Positions 51,231 through 62,195 of a stretch of DNA of 63,540 nucleotides are shown piece after piece. The position numbers were made by a program, and so were the translations under genes. Below the pieces are notes generated by a model. It was not told where the DNA came from. It made no database searches and saw nothing but the letters and a program-made list of their open reading frames with translations. Positions within the stretch are counted from its first letter, which is position 1. Every line of letters starts with the position of its first letter. The stretch is from positions 1-63,540 of the forward strand of contig JAFAPI010000233.1 in the NCBI GenBank assembly GCA_019247195.1, in the 5' to 3' direction. The DNA is from Gammaproteobacteria bacterium. GTDB taxonomy: Bacteria; Pseudomonadota; Gammaproteobacteria; Steroidobacterales; Steroidobacteraceae.

Positions 51231-52904
51231 TCAGGGCACGTAGTAGAGTTCGATGGAGGCGCCGATGCGCTCCACCGGCTGATAGGCCTCGAGCCAGGCG
51301 TAATCGGTCGGGTTGCGGGTGCGCGCCAGCGCCGATATCGCCACCCATCCATGCACGATCTGCCGCGGCCGGAGGCGCTCGAAAGGCGGCAGCGGCTCGC
51401 GGCCGAGATCGACTGTGCCGAGATAGGCGAGCCACAGGCGCGGAATGCGCAGTTGCGCGGCGCGTAGCTCGAGGCGTCTGAGGTCCTGCCCCCAGTCGAG
51501 GTCCGAGTCGACCAGTACCGTGCGCGGCTGCGTGACCGTCTCGTTGAAGTACGGCAGATAATCCGGATAGGCGCGCCACAGGACACTGAACTGCCAGGTA
51601 AGCAAGGCCGCCAGCAGCGCGGTCCCGCCCGCTCGCGCCGCTGCTCCGCGTGCGGCGGATCGGTTGCGCCAGGCCCGCTGCAGCAGGTACGCCGCGCCGA
51701 GCGCCAGCAGCGGATAGAGGACCAGCACGTGGCGGATGCCGATGTTGATGCGGCTGAAGAGGCTCGCAAAGCCGAGGATCACCAAGAAAAGCACCAACGG
51801 CGCGAGCCGTCCCGCCGCCCGTTCCTGCCAACCCACCCGCGCCAGCCAACCCAGGCCCGCCACCCCGCCCGCGAGCAGTGGCAGCGGCGTCTTCACCGCG
51901 AGGGCCACGAGGTAGAAGTACCACCAGCCGTGCTCGCCGACCTGGCCGAGCAGGAACGCGCGGTGGCCGGTGTCGTTGTGCGCCTTCACCGCCATGACGC
52001 CATTGACCAGGTCCTTGGCCTCGCGCGGCAGCCACAGATGCGACAGCCACACGCCGAGCGTGTGATCGAACCCCGACTGGGCGAGCAGATACCCCACGGC
52101 CCAGGTGAAACGTACGTTGACGCCCGAGACATCGGTGGTGCGTGGCGCATAGGCGAGCCACAGCACCAGGAGCGTGCCGAGCACGAGGAGTGCCAGTCCG
52201 AGCACCCAGGGGCGGGCGGCGGGACGCGGGGCCCCCGGGGGTCGCGCCCCGGTCAGGGCCCGCACCAGCGCGAGGGCGGGCAGCGCCAACCCGAGGAAGG
52301 GTACCGCGGAGAACTTGGTGCCGACGGCGAGGCCCGAGGCGAGCCCCGCGGCAGCCGCGTCGCCCGGCCGGCCTGACTCGAGCCAGCGCTGCAGCGCATA
52401 GAATGCCAGCAGGCCGGTGGCTGCCGCGGCGATATCCAGGCTGGCCAGGCCAGCGTGTCCGAGGATCGGGGGCGCGGAAATGAGCAGCGCCACCGGCAGC
52501 AGCGCCGCGCGCTCCGAACCGAGCACGTGTCGGCCCCACAGCCAGGTCGCCCAGAGCAGCAGCGCCAGGAAGGGCAACGTCCCGAGGCGCGCCAGGGTCA
52601 GGTACTCGGCCGGGTGCGCGTTGGCGTAGAGGATGTCCTTGCCTTCCTGGGTGCCGTCCGGCGGCGGAGTGCCGAACGAGCGGGCACCGGCCAGATACGG
52701 ACCCAGGGCTATGAGGAGCCGCGCGAGCGGTGGGTGCTCCGTGTCGTACTCGTAGCGGCCGCGGTCGAGCAGTTCGATGCCCGCGGCCAGGTGCTCTGGT
52801 TCGTCCCAGGTGGCGGAATAAACCGGCCAGCTCCCCGCCGCCAGCCGGCAGGCCAGCAGTATGAGCAGCAACAGGGCGACCCGGGCCGCACTCACGGGGC
52901 GCAC
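51231..52904 (-). CDS. GT39/ArnT-like membrane glycosyltransferase
   Basis: 557 residues with about ten or more membrane spans. The first loop has SATWDEPEHLAAGIELLDRG, where the acidic pair is the usual donor site in GT39/ArnT-like enzymes, and YDTEHPPLARLLIALG. Probably uses a polyprenyl-phosphate sugar in the periplasm. A GTG at 52904 is used; a GTG at 52895 is also possible. Confidence 0.82.
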   Translation of the reverse strand: MRPVSAARVALLLLILLACRLAAGSWPVYSATWDEPEHLAAGIELLDRGRYEYDTEHPPLARLLIALGPYLAGARSFGTPPPDGTQEGKDILYANAHPAEYLTLARLGTLPFLALLLWATWLWGRHVLGSERAALLPVALLISAPPILGHAGLASLDIAAAATGLLAFYALQRWLESGRPGDAAAAGLASGLAVGTKFSAVPFLGLALPALALVRALTGARPPGAPRPAARPWVLGLALLVLGTLLVLWLAYAPRTTDVSGVNVRFTWAVGYLLAQSGFDHTLGVWLSHLWLPREAKDLVNGVMAVKAHNDTGHRAFLLGQVGEHGWWYFYLVALAVKTPLPLLAGGVAGLGWLARVGWQERAAGRLAPLVLFLVILGFASLFSRINIGIRHVLVLYPLLALGAAYLLQRAWRNRSAARGAAARAGGTALLAALLTWQFSVLWRAYPDYLPYFNETVTQPRTVLVDSDLDWGQDLRRLELRAAQLRIPRLWLAYLGTVDLGREPLPPFERLRPRQIVHGWVAISALARTRNPTDYAWLEAYQPVERIGASIELYYVP

Positions 52905-52917
52905 GTCGTGCGATCCC

Positions 52918-54213
<1,296 letters not shown>

Positions 54214-54405
54214 CTAGCGCACCAGAAACAGGATGATCACGCCGACCAGCATGCTGCCCAGGCCAGCGATGCGCAACTCGCGGTCGCCGAGCTCGCTGAG
54301 TCGCAGCAACGCACGCTTCAGCCCCGCCGGGTTGAGAAAGGGTGCCATGCCCTCGAGCACGAGGAACAGCCCGAGCGCGGCCAACAGGTCGGTGAAGTTG
54401 AACAC
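54214..54405 (-). CDS. DUF2065 (YjeT-like) small membrane protein
   Basis: 63 residues, two spans (LLAALGLFLVLEGMAPFL and GLGSMLVGVIILFLV). Matches E. coli YjeT, which sits in the same place between hflC and purA. Starts with a GTG. Confidence 0.88.
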   Translation of the reverse strand: MFNFTDLLAALGLFLVLEGMAPFLNPAGLKRALLRLSELGDRELRIAGLGSMLVGVIILFLVR

Positions 54406-54415
54406 CAGGAACGGG

Positions 54416-55297
54416 TCAGCGGCGCGGCGCGGGCGTCTTCGCCGTATCGCGCAGATAGCGGAAGAACTCGCCGTCCGGCGTCAGCACCAGCAGATCGCCG
54501 TCCTTGCCGAGCGCCCGCTCGTAGGCCTGCAGGCTGCGGTAGAAGGCAAAGAACTCCGGATCCTTGGCATAGGCGCGCGCATAAGTCTGCGCCGCGAGTG
54601 CATCGCCCTCGCCCCGCAGTCCGAGCGCGTCGCGCTCGGCATTCGCGATGATGACGGTACGTTGCCGCTCGGCATCGGCGCGAATCGAGGCACTCTCCTT
54701 CTGCCCCTCGGCGCGGCGGCTATTGGCTATCTTGGCGAAACTCTGCTTCATGCTCTCGTAGACGCGTGCCGCGACTTCCTCGGGCAGGTCGATGCGCTGC
54801 ACGCGCACGTCGATCAGGTCGATGCCGAGGGCACCGGCGTCATCGCTGGCCTTGCCGAACATCTGGCTGGTGACCGCGGCGCGCTCGGCGGCGATGATCT
54901 TACCGAGCGGCTGCTGCGCGACGACCGTCTTGATGCCGCCATTGACGATGTAGCCCAGACGGTTGGCCGCCTGCTCTACCACCCCGCCGGTGGTCGTATA
55001 GAAGCGCGCCGGATCCTTGACCCGCCACTTCACGTAGAAGTCGACGATGAGGTTCGTGCCCTCGCTGGTGAGGAAGGTCTCACCGGTGTAGGACTGGGTG
55101 AGAATGCGCCGGTCAAACTTGGTGACCGTGTCCCAGGGCCACTTGTAGTGCAGGCCCGGCGCGAGCTGCGTGGCCACGATCGCCCCGAACCGCTTGCGGA
55201 TCGCGAACTGAGTCTCGTTGACGGTGAACATCGAGAAGCCGGCCGCGAGCAGCACCAGCAACACCGCGACCAGGAGGGGCAGCTGGCGCGGCGCCAT
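54416..55297 (-). CDS. hflC: HflC, membrane protease modulator
   Basis: 293 residues. An N-terminal anchor and an SPFH/band-7 domain with FTVNETQFAIRKRFGAIVAT and YFVKWRVKDPARFY-like blocks. Forms the HflKC complex that controls FtsH. ATG overlaps the hflK stop by one base (TGATG). Confidence 0.95.
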   Translation of the reverse strand: MAPRQLPLLVAVLLVLLAAGFSMFTVNETQFAIRKRFGAIVATQLAPGLHYKWPWDTVTKFDRRILTQSYTGETFLTSEGTNLIVDFYVKWRVKDPARFYTTTGGVVEQAANRLGYIVNGGIKTVVAQQPLGKIIAAERAAVTSQMFGKASDDAGALGIDLIDVRVQRIDLPEEVAARVYESMKQSFAKIANSRRAEGQKESASIRADAERQRTVIIANAERDALGLRGEGDALAAQTYARAYAKDPEFFAFYRSLQAYERALGKDGDLLVLTPDGEFFRYLRDTAKTPAPRR

Positions 55298-56409
55298 CAG
55301 CGCTCCCCCCGCCCGCGGGCCTCGACGGTAACCTGATCGGTCGGCTCCTTGGCGCTGCCGGCCGCGGCGTCGGCGGCCGCCTCGCTCTCGCGGGCATTGC
55401 TCTTCTCGAGCAACTTGTCGATCGGCAGGTAGATGAGGTTGTTGCCGGCCTTGGCATCGATCAGCACCTTGTGCGCGCGCGCCAGGACGCTCTCGAGCGT
55501 GTCCATGTAGAGGCGGCGACGCGTCACCTCCGGCGCCTGCGCGTACGCGCTCTGCAGCTGGGTGAAGCGCGCGGTCTGCCCCTGGGCGAGCGCCACCACC
55601 TGCGCCTTGTAGGCCTGCGCGTCCTGCTGCATGCGCGCGGCGGTGCCCTGCGCGACGGGAAGGATGCTGTTCTGGTAAGCCTGCGCCTCGAGGACGTAGC
55701 GCTCCTTGTCAGCCTGGGCCTTGTTGGCGTCGTTGCGCGAGGCGACTACAGGCTCGGGAACCCCCACATCGACCAGGTTCACGGTAGTGACCGTGATGCC
55801 CGCATCGTAGTAGTCGAGCGTGCGCTGGATGAGCTCCTGCGTGCGCCGGATGATCTCGGGCCGCGTCTTGCCGGCCTGCACGTCGTCCAGCGTACTGCGG
55901 CCCACGATCTCGCGGATCGCGCTCTCGCTCACCTGGCTCAACGTCTCCTCGGGCTCGCGCACCCGGAACAGGGCCTTGACCGGGTCCGAGAACTGGTACT
56001 GCACCGCAAAGTGCAGCTCGACCAGGTTGACGTCCGCGGTGAGCACCCGCGACTTGAAGTCGCTCGAGTTCACGCCGGTCACGTTCACCTTGGTGACCGT
56101 CTCTATGGGCCAGGGCGCGTGCCACCCCATCCCCGGGGGCTTCACTTCCACGAAGCGGCCGAAGCGCTGGATGACGCCGCGCTCGGCCTGCCCGACCTGG
56201 TAGATGCCGCTGCCGAGCCAACCGATCAGCACCGCCACCAGGAGGATGAAGAACAGCCAGCTGCCCTCCCCGCCGCTCCCGCCAGGACGGAACCAGCTCT
56301 CGAGCTTGCGCTGCCAACTCTTCAGGCGCGCATCGAGGTCATTCGCAGCGCCGCCTGGCCGCCGGCCCCACGGATTGTTCTGACCGCCGTTTGGTTGATT
56401 CCAGGCCAT
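55297..56409 (-). CDS. hflK: HflK, membrane protease modulator
   Basis: 370 residues. A Gly/Asn-rich N-terminus, a span near 50-65, then the SPFH domain (AERGVIQRFGRFVEVKPPGM) and a helical coiled coil. Partner of HflC in the FtsH-regulating complex. Confidence 0.95.
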   Translation of the reverse strand: MAWNQPNGGQNNPWGRRPGGAANDLDARLKSWQRKLESWFRPGGSGGEGSWLFFILLVAVLIGWLGSGIYQVGQAERGVIQRFGRFVEVKPPGMGWHAPWPIETVTKVNVTGVNSSDFKSRVLTADVNLVELHFAVQYQFSDPVKALFRVREPEETLSQVSESAIREIVGRSTLDDVQAGKTRPEIIRRTQELIQRTLDYYDAGITVTTVNLVDVGVPEPVVASRNDANKAQADKERYVLEAQAYQNSILPVAQGTAARMQQDAQAYKAQVVALAQGQTARFTQLQSAYAQAPEVTRRRLYMDTLESVLARAHKVLIDAKAGNNLIYLPIDKLLEKSNARESEAAADAAAGSAKEPTDQVTVEARGRGER

Positions 56410-56425
56410 AGGGTGCTGCGCCCGG

Positions 56426-57772
56426 CTACTTGGTGGCGCGCGAGGCGGCCGGGGATTTTAGGTAGAGCGTCCCTGGGGCACAAGGCGCCTCCGGACCCTG
56501 CACCTCGAGAATCTGCACGCCGGCGGTGCGGGCCAGTACCAGCAACTCGAGATCCGGCAGCTCCACGGCCAGCTCGAGCGAGCCATCGGGCGCGGCGTGC
56601 TCGCCGCGCACCGCGTGCGCGGCATAGAGCCGCGAGCGCAGCGCACCCGCGCTCGGCGGCACGCGCACGCGCGCGCGCCGTGCATGTCGCGCCAGGCGCT
56701 CGGCGACTGCCTGCTGCAGCAGGTCGAGTCCGCGCGCCTGCGCGGCGGAAATCCACACCGCGTGGGCACGCCCCTCGGGGTCGCGCTCGATGCGCGGCGC
56801 GCTGTCGAGCCGGTCGATCTTGTTGTAGAGGAGCAGCTGCGGGATGTGCTGGGCGCCGATCTGCGCCAGTACCGCGTCCACCTGCGCGATCTGCTCCGCA
56901 CGCCGCGGGTTGCTCGCATCCACCACGTGCAGTAGCAGCGTCGCGGCGCGGGCCTCGGTGAGAGTCGACTCGAAAGCCGCCACCAACTCGTGCGGCAGAT
57001 CGCGGATGAAGCCGACGGTATCGGCCGCGACGACCGTCGTGCCGCCTGGCAGCTGGAGACGGCGCACGGTCGGATCCAGCGTTGCGAACAGCTGGTCCGC
57101 TACGAAGGCGTCCGCCCCGGTAAGGGCACGGAACAGCGTGGACTTGCCGGCGTTGGTATAACCGACCAGTGCCAGCGAGGGCACCGGGATCTGCGCGCGG
57201 GTCTGCCGGCCGGTCTCACGCTGCTGGCGGATGCGGGCGAGGCGCCTGGTGAGCACGCGGACCCGTTGCCCGATGAGACGACGGTCGGTCTCGAGCTGCG
57301 TCTCGCCGGGGCCACGCAGGCCGATGCCGCCCTTCTGGCGCTCGAGGTGGGTCCAGCCGCGCACCAGTCGCGTGGCGATGTGCTTCAGCTGGGCGAGTTC
57401 CACCTCCAGCTTGCCCTCGAAGCTGCGCGCGCGCTGCGCGAAGATGTCGAGGATCAGGCCGTTGCGGTCCAGCACGCGCCGCTCGGTCAGCTGTTCGAGG
57501 TTTCGTTCCTGGCTGGGGGACAGGGCGTGATCGATCAGGATCACGTCGGCCTCGTGCTCGGCGGCGAGCCGCCTCAGCTCTTCCGCCTTGCCGCTGCCGA
57601 GAAAATAACGCGGGTCGGGACGCTCGCGGCGGCCGGTCAGCGTGGCGAGCGGCTGGGCGCCGGCCGAGAGCGCGAGCTGCCTGAACTCCTGCAGGTCTTC
57701 CGGGTCGACCTGGGCGCCCAGCCCCAGGCGCACCAGCACAGCACGCTCACCGGTCCGGGGGCGTTCGAACAC
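56426..57772 (-). CDS. hflX: HflX ribosome-splitting GTPase
   Basis: 448 residues. The N-terminal HflX domain precedes the GTPase G1 motif GYTNAGKSTL, G3 DTVGFIRDLP and G4 NKID. In other bacteria HflX splits stalled ribosomes under heat stress. Starts with GTG at 57772, 25 bases after hfq. Confidence 0.95.
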   Translation of the reverse strand: MFERPRTGERAVLVRLGLGAQVDPEDLQEFRQLALSAGAQPLATLTGRRERPDPRYFLGSGKAEELRRLAAEHEADVILIDHALSPSQERNLEQLTERRVLDRNGLILDIFAQRARSFEGKLEVELAQLKHIATRLVRGWTHLERQKGGIGLRGPGETQLETDRRLIGQRVRVLTRRLARIRQQRETGRQTRAQIPVPSLALVGYTNAGKSTLFRALTGADAFVADQLFATLDPTVRRLQLPGGTTVVAADTVGFIRDLPHELVAAFESTLTEARAATLLLHVVDASNPRRAEQIAQVDAVLAQIGAQHIPQLLLYNKIDRLDSAPRIERDPEGRAHAVWISAAQARGLDLLQQAVAERLARHARRARVRVPPSAGALRSRLYAAHAVRGEHAAPDGSLELAVELPDLELLVLARTAGVQILEVQGPEAPCAPGTLYLKSPAASRATK

Positions 57773-57797
57773 TCAAAGTTCCGCGCGACGGGAGCAT

Positions 57798-58052
57798 TTA
57801 TTCGGCGGGCGTCTCGGCGGCCGCTCCACCCTCCTCGCCGGTGAGCCGCACGTTGCGCGCCGGCACCACCGTCGAGATGGCGTGCTTGTAGACCATCTGG
57901 CTGACGCTGTTCTTGAGGAGAACGACGAACTGATCAAAGGAATCGATCTGCCCCTGCAGCTTGATGCAGTTGACGAGGTAGATGGAGACCGGCACCCGTT
58001 CCTTGCGCAAGGCATTCAGAAAAGGGTCCTGCAAGGATTGGCCTTTGGCCAT
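57798..58052 (-). CDS. hfq: RNA chaperone Hfq
   Basis: 84 residues. Sm1 is [20 protein letters not shown], and Sm2 is [16 protein letters not shown]. The C-terminal tail is short and acidic. AAGGAG lies about 8 bases before the ATG at 58052. Confidence 0.97.
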   Translation of the reverse strand: MAKGQSLQDPFLNALRKERVPVSIYLVNCIKLQGQIDSFDQFVVLLKNSVSQMVYKHAISTVVPARNVRLTGEEGGAAAETPAE

Positions 58053-58170
58053 CGTGTTCTCCTTATTGTTTCGCTTCGTGTTGTTCGGAATGGGATCGCA
58101 CCCGAACCTGTCCGTGTTCCGCGATCCGACAAGCAACCTGCCCGTAAAAAAGGGGGCACACCGACCAGCC

Positions 58171-58196
58171 TCATATTATCACGCGGGTTCCGTCAA
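58171..58196 (-). promoter_or_regulatory. Possible hfq promoter
   Basis: The only AT-rich patch in the area, 120 bases upstream of the hfq start on the minus strand, with TTGACG and GATAAT, but their spacing (10 bases) is short of the 16-18 norm. An internal promoter before hfq is known from E. coli, so this is a weak candidate. Confidence 0.25.
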
Positions 58197-59149
58197 AGCC
58201 CAAGCGCGGCCGTGTCGGCACTTATGTCTCGAATCCACGACAGGGGGCCGCCGGCCGGATCGAGTCGAAGCGCGCGGCGCTCCGCGCGCATCCAGGTCAG
58301 CTGACGTTTCGCGAGCTGACGCGTGGCGGCGAGGGCGCGCGCGATGGCCTCATCGAGCGGCCAGCGCCCGTCCAGGTGCGCCCAGAGCTGGCGGTAGCCA
58401 ACAGCGCGCATCGAGGGGTGCCGGGCCGTGAGGTCGCCCCGGCCGCGCAGCTGCCGCACCTCCTCAAGAAAACCCGCGGCCATCATTCCGCCCAAGCGAG
58501 CCGCGAGCGACTGGTGCAGCGCGGAACGATCCGTGGGGACCAGCAGCCAGTAGCGCAGCGGCCAGCCGGCGAGCGGGCTGACCGTTCCGCGCTGCAGCTC
58601 CGACATGGGTTGCCCGGTGGTCCAACAGACCTCGAGCGCCCGCTGGATGCGCTGCGCGTCCTGGGGCGCGATTCGGCCCGCCGCCGCGGGGTCGAGGCGC
58701 GAGAGCTCGGCGTGCAGCGCCGGCCAGCCGAGCTGGCTGGCGCGCGCATCGATCGCGGCGCGCAGCGGTGCAGCCGCCGCCGGCAGGGGGGCGAGTCCAT
58801 CCAGGAGTGCCCGCAGGTAAAGCATGGTGCCGCCGACGAGCAGCGGGATGCGCCGGCGCGCGTGGATCTCGCCGATGCAGCGCAGGGCATCGCGCACGAA
58901 GCGGCCCGCGGAGTAGCTCTCGGTCGGCTCGCAGACGTCCACCAGATGATGGGGGTGCCGGGCCCGCATCGCGCGCGAGGGCTTGGCGGTGCCGATGTCC
59001 AGGCCGCGGTATACCAGTGCGGAATCCACCGAGACGATCTCGACGGGAGCGTGCTCGGCGAGTTGCACGGCCCACTGCGTCTTCCCGGCCCCGGTGGGAC
59101 CGGCCAGCACGAGGACAGGCAGGCGACCCGCGGGCGCGGCCACGCGCAT
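58193..59149 (-). CDS. miaA: tRNA dimethylallyltransferase MiaA
   Basis: 318 residues. Walker A GPTGAGKTQWAVQLA, DSALVYRGLDIGTAKP and LLVGGTMLYLRALLDGL are the hallmark blocks, and the C-terminal AVGYRQLWAHLDG is present. It adds the isopentenyl group to A37 of tRNAs. The ATG lies within the mutL stop (TGATG). Confidence 0.96.
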   Translation of the reverse strand: MRVAAPAGRLPVLVLAGPTGAGKTQWAVQLAEHAPVEIVSVDSALVYRGLDIGTAKPSRAMRARHPHHLVDVCEPTESYSAGRFVRDALRCIGEIHARRRIPLLVGGTMLYLRALLDGLAPLPAAAAPLRAAIDARASQLGWPALHAELSRLDPAAAGRIAPQDAQRIQRALEVCWTTGQPMSELQRGTVSPLAGWPLRYWLLVPTDRSALHQSLAARLGGMMAAGFLEEVRQLRGRGDLTARHPSMRAVGYRQLWAHLDGRWPLDEAIARALAATRQLAKRQLTWMRAERRALRLDPAGGPLSWIRDISADTAALGL

Positions 59150-60873
59150 CAGCGGCCCCGCAGGAACAGCTGGTCCAGCTGCTGCAGCGTCAGGCGCGTC
59201 CAGGTCGGTCGGCCATGATTGCACTGATTGGCCCGCTCGGTGGCCTCCATCTGCCGCAGCAGCTGGTCCATCTCCGCGAGCGTAAGGCGCCGGTGGACGT
59301 GGATGGCGCTGCGACACGCGAGGGTGCCGAGAAAGCGGTCGGCGGCGCTCTCCAGGTGGTGCAGGGGCGCGTCGAGCTCGAGATCCGCGACCATCGCCCG
59401 CACGATCGCGCTCGCCTCCCGCGCCGAGAGTATCGCCGGCACCTGCCGCAGCGCGAGTCGCTCGTGACCGAGCGGCTCGACCGCGAAACCGGCCCGCTGC
59501 CACTCCGCGCGTTGCTCGAGCAGCGCCTCAAGCTGATGCGCCTTGAGCTCGATCACCAGTGGCTCGAGCAGCTGCTGCGCGGCGATGCCGTGGGCGGCGC
59601 GCTCTGCCTTCAATCTCTCGTACAGCACGCGCTCATGGGCGGCGTGCATGTCGACCAGCACCAGCGCGTCAGCGCTCTGCGCCAGGATGTACGCGCCGTG
59701 CAGCTGGGCAATGGCGGTGCCGAGAGGCTGCAACACATCGGGCGCGAACGTCTCGGGCTCGCGCACTGCTCCCACGAGCCCTGCCAGATCCACCGCGGCG
59801 CTGCCCAGCGCAAGTCGGCCCGAGCTGCCGTCCCCCGCCACCCAGGCGGCGGCCGAAGCCGCACCGGGCGCCGCGGGCACCGGGCGGGTCGCCGCAAGCG
59901 TGCGCCCCAGGGTGTGCAGCACGAAGTCGTGCACGAGACGGCTGTCGCGGAACCGCACCTCCTGCTTAGCGGGATGCGCGTTCACGTCCACGCGCGCCGG
60001 ATCGAGCGTCAGATACAACACGTACACGGCGTGACGCCCATGGTAGAGCACGTCCCGGTACGCCAACCGCGCCGCGCTCAGCAGCAGCCGGTCGCGCACG
60101 CTGCGCCCGTTGACGAACCAGAACTGCTGATCAGGCTGGGCCCGCGAGTGCGTCGGCAGTCCGATCCAGCCGCTGAGGGTGAGGTCACCGGCGCTCGCCC
60201 GCACCGGCAGCAGTGTGGCCGGCACGTCGCGGCCGAGGACGGCGCGCAGCCGCGCCTCGCCCGGGGCGGTCAGCGCTGGCGCGTCGAGCAGGAGCCGCTG
60301 ACCGTGCTGCAGGCGCAGGTGCACGTCGTGGCGCGACAGCGCAAGGCGCTCGCTCAGACGCACGACGTGACCGAGCTCGGTGCCGTCGCTGCGCAGGAAC
60401 TTGCGACGCGCCGGCACGTTGAAGAAAAGCTCCCGAACCTCCACCGACGTGCCTGGAGGATGGGCAGCGGGGCGGGTGGCACTGACCGTTCCACCCGCGC
60501 AGCGCAGCTGCGTCGCGTGGTCCGCTCCGGCGGGGCGCGAGGTGAGCGTGAGCTGCGCCACCGAGGCGATGGCCGGGAGCGCCTCGCCGCGAAATCCCAG
60601 CGTCCGCACCGCCGCCAGGTCCTCGAGCCGTTCGATCTTGCTGGTCGCATGCCGTGCCAGGGCCAGGGGCAGCTCCGAGGCCTCGATACCCCGACCGTCG
60701 TCGCGTACGCGGATCAGGCCGCTCCCGCCGCGCTCCACCTCGATATCGATGCGGTGCGCGCCCGCGTCGAGGCTGTTCTCAACCAGTTCCTTGACGACCG
60801 AGGCGGGCCGTTCGATCACCTCGCCCGCGGCGATCTGGTCGACGAGCTCGCCGGTGAGGAGGCGTATCGGCAT
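59149..60873 (-). CDS. mutL: DNA mismatch repair protein MutL with endonuclease motif
   Basis: 574 residues. The GHKL ATPase has VKELVENSLDAGA, VRDDGRGI and LGFRGEALPAIASV. The C-terminal domain has D408-M-H-A-A-H-E414 with E419 in the pattern of DQHA(X)2E(X)4E, plus ACRSAIH and CNHGRPT. These are the metal-binding motifs of nicking MutL proteins, absent from E. coli MutL, so strand cutting without MutH is predicted. Confidence 0.96.
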   Translation of the reverse strand: MPIRLLTGELVDQIAAGEVIERPASVVKELVENSLDAGAHRIDIEVERGGSGLIRVRDDGRGIEASELPLALARHATSKIERLEDLAAVRTLGFRGEALPAIASVAQLTLTSRPAGADHATQLRCAGGTVSATRPAAHPPGTSVEVRELFFNVPARRKFLRSDGTELGHVVRLSERLALSRHDVHLRLQHGQRLLLDAPALTAPGEARLRAVLGRDVPATLLPVRASAGDLTLSGWIGLPTHSRAQPDQQFWFVNGRSVRDRLLLSAARLAYRDVLYHGRHAVYVLYLTLDPARVDVNAHPAKQEVRFRDSRLVHDFVLHTLGRTLAATRPVPAAPGAASAAAWVAGDGSSGRLALGSAAVDLAGLVGAVREPETFAPDVLQPLGTAIAQLHGAYILAQSADALVLVDMHAAHERVLYERLKAERAAHGIAAQQLLEPLVIELKAHQLEALLEQRAEWQRAGFAVEPLGHERLALRQVPAILSAREASAIVRAMVADLELDAPLHHLESAADRFLGTLACRSAIHVHRRLTLAEMDQLLRQMEATERANQCNHGRPTWTRLTLQQLDQLFLRGR

Positions 60874-60915
60874 GCCGCCGCAGTTTACAGGCGTCGGGCG
60901 CGCACGCTGTAGCGG

Positions 60916-62166
60916 TCAGGGGCTGGCGGCCGCGGTGGAGGCGGCGGCACTCGCGAGGCGGCGCTGCTGCTTGAAGCGCGTGCCGTCCGGTGGGTTTTGC
61001 GCGAAGAAGCTGCGCACCCCGCTCGCGATGGCCTCGGCCAGGCGCTCCTGTTGTGTGCTGTTGCGCAGCCGGCGTTCCTCGGCGGGGTTGGAGATGTAGG
61101 CGGTCTCGATCAGCATCGAAGGAATCGCCGGCGACTTCAGCACGACGAACCCGGCGCGCTGCACCTGCGCCTTGCGCACTGCGCCGACGCCCTGCAGCGC
61201 GGCGACGACCCGCTCGGCGGCGGTGGCGCTGACGCCGATGATCTCGCTCTGCGTGGCATCGAGCAGGATTGGACCGAGATCGCCCTGCTCGCTGAGCGGC
61301 ACCCCGCCCAGCAAGTCCGCCGCATTCTCGCGCTCGGCGATGATACGCGCCGCCTCGCTCGATGCCCCGTGCAACGACAGCACGTATACCGAGGCGCCCG
61401 AGATGCTGCGGTCGGCGATGGAGTCGGCGTGCACGGAGATGAACATGTCGGCATGGGCCTGGCGGGCGCGGCGCGTGCGCTCAGGCAGGGGCAGAAACTC
61501 ATCGCGGTCGCGCGTGAGCACCGCGCGCAGCCCAGGCTCCTGATTGAGGCGCGCCGCGAGCGCGCGGGCGATCGCCAGTGTCACGTCCTTCTCGCGCGTG
61601 CCGCCGTGGCCGATGGCGCCGGGGTCCTCCCCGCCATGGCCCGCGTCGATCGCGATCACGACGTCGCGCTCCCCCTCCGCTGCGCTGCGCACTGCGGCGG
61701 CCGGCAGGGTCACGGGGGCCGGCACCGCCGCGAGGGCCGCCGGCGGGGCGGGGGCGACCACCGGCGCCGTGCTCGCCGCGACCGCGGGCGTGGCTGCCCC
61801 CAGGCTCACCCGCAGGGCGTGCCCGCTCCAGCTGGTGCGCACCGGCGCAGCCTTCGTTTCCAACACGAGGCGCAGCGTACCTTGGGGCTGCAGTCCGAGG
61901 CGCACGGCCAGGACATTGCCCGAGGGAGCCGGCGCGTGCGCTCCCCGTTCCCGGTGTGTGTGGGGCAGATCGATGACGAGGCGGTGCGGGTGCTCGAGGG
62001 TGAAAACCTTCGGCGTGACGCGCTCGGAGAGCTCAAGGTTGAGCGCCACGGAATCGTCGCTGGCGGAGAGACCGATGCCACGCAGTTCGGCGGCAGAGGC
62101 GCCGAGTGGCAGGCAAAGGCCGACGATGGCGGCCATCATTCCCTGGCGAAACACCTTTACGATCAT
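60916..62166 (-). CDS. amiB: N-acetylmuramoyl-L-alanine amidase AmiB/AmiC-like
   Basis: 416 residues with a signal peptide, an AMIN domain (SDDSVALNLELSERVTPKVF), an Ala/Pro linker and the zinc amidase domain: AIDAGHGGEDPGA, ISVHADSIADR and ETAYISN. It cuts septal peptidoglycan. The position between mutL and tsaE matches amiB. No LysM repeat. Confidence 0.95.
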   Translation of the reverse strand: MIVKVFRQGMMAAIVGLCLPLGASAAELRGIGLSASDDSVALNLELSERVTPKVFTLEHPHRLVIDLPHTHRERGAHAPAPSGNVLAVRLGLQPQGTLRLVLETKAAPVRTSWSGHALRVSLGAATPAVAASTAPVVAPAPPAALAAVPAPVTLPAAAVRSAAEGERDVVIAIDAGHGGEDPGAIGHGGTREKDVTLAIARALAARLNQEPGLRAVLTRDRDEFLPLPERTRRARQAHADMFISVHADSIADRSISGASVYVLSLHGASSEAARIIAERENAADLLGGVPLSEQGDLGPILLDATQSEIIGVSATAAERVVAALQGVGAVRKAQVQRAGFVVLKSPAIPSMLIETAYISNPAEERRLRNSTQQERLAEAIASGVRSFFAQNPPDGTRFKQQRRLASAAASTAAASP

Positions 62167-62195
62167 CGTGTTCCGGTGCGTTCCTTGAACTTAAT

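Noticed and set aside
50608-52539. A 643-residue frame opposite M48 and overlapping the glycosyltransferase
   Set aside because: Covers two real genes on different frames and has no domain.
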